DNA of 11,008 bases from Bacteroidota bacterium. Its GTDB lineage: Bacteria; Bacteroidota; Bacteroidia; Bacteroidales; Prolixibacteraceae. The translations under genes and the position numbers were made by a program. Shown here piece by piece: positions 6,018 to 11,008 of this stretch; position 1 is the first letter of the stretch, and the number at the start of each line of letters is the position of its first letter. Location of the stretch: the NCBI GenBank assembly GCA_023412195.1, contig JAEYNZ010000062.1, positions 1 through 11,008 on the forward strand, read 5' to 3'. The notes beneath the pieces are model-generated. The model was not told the DNA's origin. It saw nothing but the letters and a program-made list of their open reading frames with translations, and did not search any database.

Positions 6018-7350
6018 ACAACTCTATGGGTGTTCCATTGTAGAAGTCAAGAATCTTTGCCCTGAAGATGTATTCATACCGGGCCTGAATCAGTTCTGAC
6101 CTGGCTGCTGTAAGATAATTCTTACTTTGATTATATTCCACTGTATTGATCATCCCCACATTGAATTTCTCCTCGGTATACCTAAAGGCTTCCTCCATGG
6201 ATTCAACTGCTTTTTCGCTCGAAATATATTTATTCATGGATGCCAGTGCGTTTGTATAGGCTTGTTCAATATCCTTCCTCAGAACATTTGTAGCCGACTG
6301 AAGCCTGTATTCATAATCCTGAATCTGAAGTTTTGCATTCGAAACACTGTTGCTGACCTGGAACCTGTTGAAAATAGGAATATTCAGGTTTAAGCCAAAT
6401 CCATAACGGCTGTTGCTTTTAATCTGGTCCTTGAAGGAAAGCTGGTCAAAGTCACTGTTTAAGATATTGAAATAATTATTATTGTAACTTGCTCCCAGGC
6501 CCAGGGTTGGAGAATAGTAGCCTTTTGCAATTTTAAGCTGTTGCCTCGCACTTTCAACCCTTAATTGTGCTGCTTTTATTTCAGGACGCAGGTGGATGGC
6601 ATTTTTAAATACATCAAAAGAATTTGCCATAGTTACATGAGCCTTAATATCGGGAAGCTTCGGCTTTTCAATGCTAAAGCTTTTTTCTATAGGAAGTTCA
6701 AGCAGCTGATAGAGATTTAGGTACGCCAGTTGTATACGGTTCTGATCATTTACCAGTTGCAATTCTTCACGCGCCAGCTGAGCTTCTATTTCAAGCAGGG
6801 CACCCCGGGCCAGGCTACCTGCATCAACAAGTTTTTTCGTGCGTTCAATTTGCTGCCTGGTTAAATCGGTCTGAGCTTCTGAAATCAACGATAATTCTTC
6901 AGCAAAGAGTATTTCAAGATATGAAGCTGCAATGTTAAGTATAATATCATCTTTTGTTTTTTCCGCTTCCTGTACAGCAGCTTGCAAATTAAGCTGATTT
7001 TGCCGGACTGTATTTTGCAGGATAAATCCATTGAAAAGAGTGATATTTGAAGATAAGTAACCATTCAACTGGGTTGAGTTTACGTTTTCATAAACATTGT
7101 CGTTATTAAGAGAGCGGCCAAAACTGTAGTTATTGGAAGCACCTGCATTCAGGTTTGGCAACATGTCAGATTTAGCCTGATTCACCAGATTTTGACTGTA
7201 AGCTGTATTTAAGCCCTGTTGCTTAATTATAATATTATTTTGCAGAGCATAATCAATACATTCTTGAAGCGACCATGTCTCCTGTCCCGAAACGGCCAAT
7301 GAAAACAACATAAATACTGCTCCCGAAATGACTGCTGTTATCTTTTTCAT
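6016..7350 (-). CDS. TolC-family outer membrane efflux protein
   Basis: This 444-aa outer membrane channel is the last gene of the export operon. It would form the trimeric beta-barrel and alpha-helical tunnel that the adaptor and inner-membrane permeases use to release substrate outside the cell. A Sec signal peptide is visible: MKK, then a hydrophobic core, with likely cleavage near AVSG/Q (about residue 22). The mature protein opens with ETWSLQECIDYALQNN, the standard start of the family. Two repeated OEP units follow. The first covers the first half (residues about 28-215), and the second begins near the motif LRPEIKAAQLRVESARQQL, with the typical SPTLGLGASY strand after it. The ATG at 7350 is chosen because MKK directly precedes the signal peptide; an in-frame ATG at 7368 would add MYKAAQ. 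The gene lies about 105 nt after the adaptor gene with a possible extra promoter between them. Confidence 0.94.
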   Translation of the reverse strand: MKKITAVISGAVFMLFSLAVSGQETWSLQECIDYALQNNIIIKQQGLNTAYSQNLVNQAKSDMLPNLNAGASNNYSFGRSLNNDNVYENVNSTQLNGYLSSNITLFNGFILQNTVRQNQLNLQAAVQEAEKTKDDIILNIAASYLEILFAEELSLISEAQTDLTRQQIERTKKLVDAGSLARGALLEIEAQLAREELQLVNDQNRIQLAYLNLYQLLELPIEKSFSIEKPKLPDIKAHVTMANSFDVFKNAIHLRPEIKAAQLRVESARQQLKIAKGYYSPTLGLGASYNNNYFNILNSDFDQLSFKDQIKSNSRYGFGLNLNIPIFNRFQVSNSVSNAKLQIQDYEYRLQSATNVLRKDIEQAYTNALASMNKYISSEKAVESMEEAFRYTEEKFNVGMINTVEYNQSKNYLTAARSELIQARYEYIFRAKILDFYNGTPIEL

Positions 7351-7427
7351 TTGTGCTGCTTTATACATTATTTAAAATTTTCATAAAGGTGTTTCTTTTT
7401 TATGATTCTTGCAGAAAAACAACCGGG

Positions 7428-7435
7428 CAAATATA
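7428..7435 (-). promoter_or_regulatory. Possible internal promoter (-7 element) before the tolC-like gene
   Basis: On the minus strand TATATTTG matches TAnnTTTG exactly and is followed by C. It sits in the adaptor-tolC gap, 77 nt before the ATG at 7350. No TTG is found at standard -33 spacing; the nearest candidate is TTA at 21 nt. A short CCGG/CCGG stem spans the box and is followed by TTGTTTTT, so an attenuating hairpin is an alternative reading. Weak evidence. Confidence 0.3.
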
Positions 7436-7455
7436 AACCGGCAATATTACACTGC

Positions 7456-8580
7456 CTAACCTTTATCTGTTTTGTTCTCTTTCAATTTCTTAAGATCAAT
7501 TTTTTCACCTTTCAGTTTGTCTTCCTTATTCAACCCTGTGGTAATCTCAATATTAATACCATCAGATAACCCTGTCTGAACAAATTGCTTCTTAAATTCC
7601 TGCTCAATTCCTGTCTGAACTTCCACAAAAGATGAATCGTTCTGGAACTTCAGCAATCCTTCCGGAATTACAAGTACGCTGTCTCTTTTGTCAAGCACGA
7701 TGCTTGCGTTGGCACTGTAACCTGCCCTTATGAACTGGTTGTCAAGAAGCTGAACGCTTGCTTTAACCTCAAACTGAATGGCTCCGTTTTCTTCTTTTCC
7801 TTTGGGCGAAATATATTCCAGTACAGCCTGGAATTTTTCTTTATCTATCGCACCTATTTCAAGTTCAATAGGCATGCCTGCGCTGATTTTTCCTACTTCT
7901 GTCTCATCAACTTTCCCTTCAAAAATCATATCATGCATATCTGCCACAGTAGCAATGGTTGTCCCGTCGTTAAACGTATTCGACTGAATAACGGAATTGC
8001 CCACTTTTACCGGCACATCCAGTACCATTCCTGTAATTGTTGAACGCACCAGGGTATTAGTAGTGGTTTGTGCCTTTTTTGTTACACCATTTTTTATAAG
8101 TTCAAGATTATTTTCTGCAGCTGTCAGTTCTTCCCTGGCTGAATCATAAGAAACCTTGGCATTTTTAAACTCCTCGTATGAAATAACATTCTTATCGAAA
8201 AGACCCTGCTGGCGCTCATAGTTGTTCTGTGCATCGTCATAATTGATCTTTGCCCTGTTCATCCTGGTTTCGGCTGCATTCAGGTTGACCATATCCGGAA
8301 TGATTTTGATGCGGGCCACAATCTGGTCTTTTTGGATCATATCGCCTGCTTCAACAAACAGTTCTTCAATAATCCCCGACACTTGTGGTTTAATGTCAAT
8401 TTCGAAGCGCGGTACAACCGATCCGGTGGCTACGGTTTTTTTTACAACATTGCTGATAAAAGGATTTTTTGTTTCAAAAACCTCAGGTTTCTTCTTTGAT
8501 TTATTGTAGAGAAAAAACAGGGTTCCTCCGAATGCCCCTGCTAAAATCACGATCATGATAATTCTGAATACTTTTTTCAT
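7456..8580 (-). CDS. Periplasmic adaptor subunit (MacA/HlyD-type membrane fusion protein)
   Basis: The protein has 374 aa. It links the inner-membrane ABC permeases to the TolC-like channel and helps open it. One N-terminal membrane segment (about 6-25, VFRIIMIVILAGAFGGTLFF) anchors it, with the rest in the periplasm. The first lipoyl half is at about 58-95, with KPQVSGIIEELFVEAGD. A long heptad-like alpha hairpin follows (about 98-166, containing AETRMNRAKINYDDAQNNYE and SYDSAREELTAAENNLELI). The second lipoyl half is at about 178-212 (RSTITGMVLDVPVKVGNSV), then a beta-barrel domain (about 215-300) and a membrane-proximal domain (about 300-355). The tail is rich in lysine and glutamate. Domain order and operon position fit MacA-type rather than RND-type adaptors, because ABC permeases lie upstream. 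The ATG at 8580 gives MKK before the anchor. It begins 48 nt after the upstream permease stop. Confidence 0.93.
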   Translation of the reverse strand: MKKVFRIIMIVILAGAFGGTLFFLYNKSKKKPEVFETKNPFISNVVKKTVATGSVVPRFEIDIKPQVSGIIEELFVEAGDMIQKDQIVARIKIIPDMVNLNAAETRMNRAKINYDDAQNNYERQQGLFDKNVISYEEFKNAKVSYDSAREELTAAENNLELIKNGVTKKAQTTTNTLVRSTITGMVLDVPVKVGNSVIQSNTFNDGTTIATVADMHDMIFEGKVDETEVGKISAGMPIELEIGAIDKEKFQAVLEYISPKGKEENGAIQFEVKASVQLLDNQFIRAGYSANASIVLDKRDSVLVIPEGLLKFQNDSSFVEVQTGIEQEFKKQFVQTGLSDGINIEITTGLNKEDKLKGEKIDLKKLKENKTDKG

Positions 8581-8628
8581 GGCTACTTGCTTTATTCTGT
8601 TATTAATTGTTTCTGTTCATTCTGTATA

Positions 8629-9894
8629 TTATTTTTCTTCACGGATGGCATCAATGGGTTTTATGCTAACTGCACGGCGGGCTGGAATCATACCTGCAGC
8701 GATTCCTGCAAGAACCAGTACCGATAACGCTGACACAGCCATTTTAAAACTTACCTCGGGCCTCCTGAAGAACATTTCATCACCACCCGACTCCAGAATC
8801 ATATTCAGTACTTCAAGCAGTCCGACTCCAAGGGCAAGTCCAATATATCCTGCAATGACTGTAAGAAAAACACTTTCTGCCACGATGTGCATGATAACTG
8901 TGGACGGAGTCGCTCCTATAGCCCTTTGAATCCCTATTTCCTGTGTCCGCTCCCTTATGATGACCATCATAATATTGCTTACCCCAATGATACCTGCGAG
9001 AAGGGTTCCTATGCCTACAATCCATGTAAGGATCTGAATCCCGTTAAACAACGCATTGTATTTTTTCCATTCCACTTCAATGTTAAATGACCCGATTGCC
9101 TGCCGGTCGTCGGGAGCGATCTGATGACGTTCCTTAAGCAGGGTTTTAAGCCGCTCTTCCAATTGACTTACAGGCACCCCCGGTTTGGAAGTTACAGAAA
9201 AGAAATGCACGATTTCGCCCATATTGTATGTGCGCTGCATGGTTGTGAAGGGCATGATAATGGATTCATTTTTTTGTCCGCCTCCAATGTTGATACGTGT
9301 TTCAGGATGCACAACTCCCACCACCTGGAAGTATACGCCATTGATCCGGAGATATTCCCCGATAGGATCCTCATCTTCACCAAACATGACTTCCGCAACC
9401 CTTTCTCCTATAATGCAGACCTTCCGGTTCTGAAGAATGTCAATTTCATTGATCAGCCGTCCTTTTAAAGGTGTCCATGGATCAATTTTAAAGAAGTCGG
9501 GGTAATCTCCAAATATGTTAAATGCCCCGGATTTGTTTCCCCTGACCGTGTTGTCGCCACCCCAGACATTCGGGCCGAAAAGCCTTGGCGACATATACTC
9601 CACGTCCTTTATATTAGACTTAATGTATTTGAAATCATCGTTTTTATATTCCCACCTGCGCCCACGCTGGAATCCTTTATAGGGCTCTGTAGTGCGTTCG
9701 GTCCAGAAAAATGCTGAATTGGTGGCAAAGGCCTTAATACCGTCCATAATTCCGTTTTCCAGTGCCCTGCCTGCACCTGACATGATTATGAGCATGAAAA
9801 TTCCCCAGAACACACCAAAAGCGGTCATGAAACTGCGCATCCTGTTTTTTCTCAGCGCATCAATTATCTCTTTCCAAAGGTCTATGTCAAACAT
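8629..9894 (-). CDS. ABC transporter permease, MacB/FtsX type (second of a pair)
   Basis: This 421-aa inner-membrane protein has the MacB layout but no fused ATPase. It has a short cytoplasmic start (MFDIDLWKEIIDALRKNRMR), TM1 at about 22-42, a large periplasmic domain (about 45-282, MacB_PCD type), then three C-terminal helices at about 288-312, 335-365 and 385-405. Between TM2 and TM3 lies RERTQEIGIQRAIGA (314-328), the cytosolic coupling segment that contacts the ATPase. The family C-terminus IPARRAVSIKPIDAIREE (403-420) is present. These mechanotransmission permeases couple ATP hydrolysis to periplasmic movement rather than carrying substrate through themselves. It is a clear paralogue of the permease upstream, with 46 nt between them, and the two probably form a heterodimer. 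The ATPase must be a separate subunit. Confidence 0.93.
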   Translation of the reverse strand: MFDIDLWKEIIDALRKNRMRSFMTAFGVFWGIFMLIIMSGAGRALENGIMDGIKAFATNSAFFWTERTTEPYKGFQRGRRWEYKNDDFKYIKSNIKDVEYMSPRLFGPNVWGGDNTVRGNKSGAFNIFGDYPDFFKIDPWTPLKGRLINEIDILQNRKVCIIGERVAEVMFGEDEDPIGEYLRINGVYFQVVGVVHPETRINIGGGQKNESIIMPFTTMQRTYNMGEIVHFFSVTSKPGVPVSQLEERLKTLLKERHQIAPDDRQAIGSFNIEVEWKKYNALFNGIQILTWIVGIGTLLAGIIGVSNIMMVIIRERTQEIGIQRAIGATPSTVIMHIVAESVFLTVIAGYIGLALGVGLLEVLNMILESGGDEMFFRRPEVSFKMAVSALSVLVLAGIAAGMIPARRAVSIKPIDAIREEK

Positions 9895-9911
9895 ATTCTA
9901 TCGTTTTTTGT

Positions 9912-9930
9912 GATAAGTATAAACCTTATC
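9912..9930. repeat. Hairpin in the gap between the two permease genes
   Basis: GATAAG (9912-9917) and CTTATC (9925-9930) form a perfect 6-bp stem with a 7-base loop in the 46-nt gap between the permease genes. On the operon's sense (minus) strand it is followed by an A run rather than T, so it is not an intrinsic terminator. It could act in mRNA processing or stability, or be chance. Confidence 0.35.
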
Positions 9931-9940
9931 GTGATCCAGG

Positions 9941-11008
9941 TCATTCATCTCTCAATGCCTCTATGGGTTTAATCCTGGAGGCACGTTTAGCAGGAATATA
10001 ACCTGCAATGGCTCCTGCCACAACCAGCAGCATGGTGGCTGTGGCAGCAATATTCAGGTCTACCGTAGGATTACGGAAAATCATGTCGCCGTTTCCATTG
10101 TTTGTTGAAGCCGCAGCAGCAAACTGCTGCTCTACAAAATAATTTAACCCTTCCATTAATCCTGTTCCAAGAACCAGTCCGATGTAACCGGCAATGGTTG
10201 TGATCAGGATGGATTCCAGCAATACAAGGCCTACCACAGAGCCCGGACTGGCCCCGATTGCCTTTCTGATCCCGATTTCCTTGGTTCGTTCCTTTACAAC
10301 TATGAGCATGATGTTGCTGACGCCCACTACCCCTGCAATCAGGGTTCCGGTACCAATGATCCAAATGAAAATTTTTATTGCCTGGAAAATGCGCATGGTT
10401 TGGAGGTAATTTTCAAGTGAATTGAAGGATCCAAGGGCCGAGCGGTCGGTTTCATCAAATTTATGTTTGCGGGCAAGGGCAGTCCTGATCCTGTCTTCTA
10501 TCATCTTGCTCTCTTCAATACTGTTGGCATTGATTGTCAGGGCGAAATTATGCAGCCTGTTGCCCCCGTTGAAGACTTTTTGTCCGGTGGTTACAGGAAG
10601 GTAGGCGTTTCTATGCCTTGAACTTCCTTCTTCAATACAAATGCCCACCACCTTAAACGGGACATTGTTAATCCTGATGTATTCTCCTATGGCGGGTTCA
10701 CCCTTGAACAATGCATCATAAATATCTTTACCCAGAACCACTGATTTCCGGGTCTGGAGAATATCGACCTCATTTATAAACCTGCCTTCGAGAAGGGTAA
10801 GAAGTTCAACATCCTTCAGGTCAGGATGGCAGGTTACAGCTGTGTACTCCCCGTTTTCACTGCCATAGGCGAACTTATTGCCGTTGATATAATACCTGCC
10901 TGATGTAAGTTCAATTCCTTCCAGGTCTTTTATCAGATCATAATCGCTGTTATTCAGGCTGATCTGCCTGTTTTCCTTCATCCCCTGATAGGGCACGCTG
11001 GTGCGGCC
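9941..11008 (-). CDS. ABC transporter permease, MacB/FtsX type (first of a pair), 5' end beyond the window
   Basis: The visible 355 residues lack the N-terminus. The frame stays open to position 11008, and the first residues GRTSVPYQGMKENR align with ERTTEPYKGFQRGR (66-79) of the downstream permease. About 65 residues, including TM1, are therefore missing, and the in-frame GTG at 10996 is not a credible start. The periplasmic MacB_PCD-type domain fills residues 1 to about 208 of the visible part. It is followed by TM2 (about 212-236), the coupling segment KERTKEIGIRKAIGA (239-253), TM3 (about 258-288) and TM4 (about 318-338). The C-terminus IPAKRASRIKPIEALRDE closes the protein. A loop before TM4 carries an Ala/Asn/Gly-rich insert (AAAASTNNGNGD) absent from the paralogue. 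It is the first visible gene of the export operon; a separate ATP-binding subunit and the promoter are presumably further upstream. Confidence 0.92.
   Translation of the reverse strand, partial: GRTSVPYQGMKENRQISLNNSDYDLIKDLEGIELTSGRYYINGNKFAYGSENGEYTAVTCHPDLKDVELLTLLEGRFINEVDILQTRKSVVLGKDIYDALFKGEPAIGEYIRINNVPFKVVGICIEEGSSRHRNAYLPVTTGQKVFNGGNRLHNFALTINANSIEESKMIEDRIRTALARKHKFDETDRSALGSFNSLENYLQTMRIFQAIKIFIWIIGTGTLIAGVVGVSNIMLIVVKERTKEIGIRKAIGASPGSVVGLVLLESILITTIAGYIGLVLGTGLMEGLNYFVEQQFAAAASTNNGNGDMIFRNPTVDLNIAATATMLLVVAGAIAGYIPAKRASRIKPIEALRDE

Noticed and set aside
7351..7368. ATG at 7368 as start of the tolC-like gene
   Set aside because: It would put MYKAAQ in front of a standard MKK signal peptide. 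The ATG at 7350 gives a typical N-terminus, although 7368 cannot be fully excluded.
8581..8628. ACAGAA occurring three times in the permease-adaptor gap (minus strand)
   Set aside because: A 6-base word repeated in a short AT-rich spacer with irregular spacing is weak evidence for a regulator site.
8629..9468. Plus-strand ORFs opposite the second permease (e.g. 8555-8929 and 9124-9468)
   Set aside because: They are complementary to conserved permease coding sequence and carry no family motif, so they are shadows.
10994..10996. GTG as start of the first permease
   Set aside because: The frame is open to the window edge and the residues before it align with the paralogous permease, so the gene starts outside the window.

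Overview
The window looks like chromosomal DNA from a member of the Bacteroidota, probably an environmental or anaerobic Bacteroidales/Marinilabiliales-type organism. The reasons are AT-rich intergenic DNA, several upstream sites that fit the Bacteroidota sigma -7 element TAnnTTTG, little sign of strong Shine-Dalgarno sequences, and proteins whose families and operon layout are typical of that phylum. The order or genus cannot be fixed from sequence alone. I see no tRNA, rRNA, CRISPR array, insertion sequence or phage gene.

Left part (1-3580): two housekeeping genes are divergently transcribed. The 5' portion of DNA topoisomerase I (topA, minus strand, cut by the left edge) faces a complete bifunctional class A penicillin-binding protein (PBP1A type, plus strand). 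The roughly 200-bp gap between them carries a promoter-like site for each gene and a 12-bp inverted repeat. After the PBP gene come about 425 bp with no convincing gene.

Middle part (4007-6003): a small unrecognised 99-aa gene (plus) converges on a short nitroreductase-family gene (minus). The two are only 3 bp apart and share a terminator-like hairpin that contains both stop codons. Divergent from the nitroreductase is a lipoprotein of the metal-dependent amidohydrolase superfamily with a complete set of candidate metal ligands. It converges on the next operon, and a perfect 32-bp palindrome covers both stop codons.

Right part (6016-11008, minus strand): this is an export operon read right to left. 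It encodes an ABC permease of MacB/FtsX type (5' end off the window), a second paralogous permease, a MacA/HlyD-type periplasmic adaptor and a TolC-family outer membrane channel. Together they would form an envelope-spanning MacAB-TolC-like pump. The ATPase is not in the window and presumably lies upstream, beyond position 11008. The substrate cannot be told from the sequence.

Overall this is mostly ordinary core and transport content, and I found no clear undescribed system. The points most worth a second look are the two terminators embedded in paired stop codons, the extended -7 motif shared by three promoters, the exported amidohydrolase, the orphan 99-aa gene, and the paired permeases.
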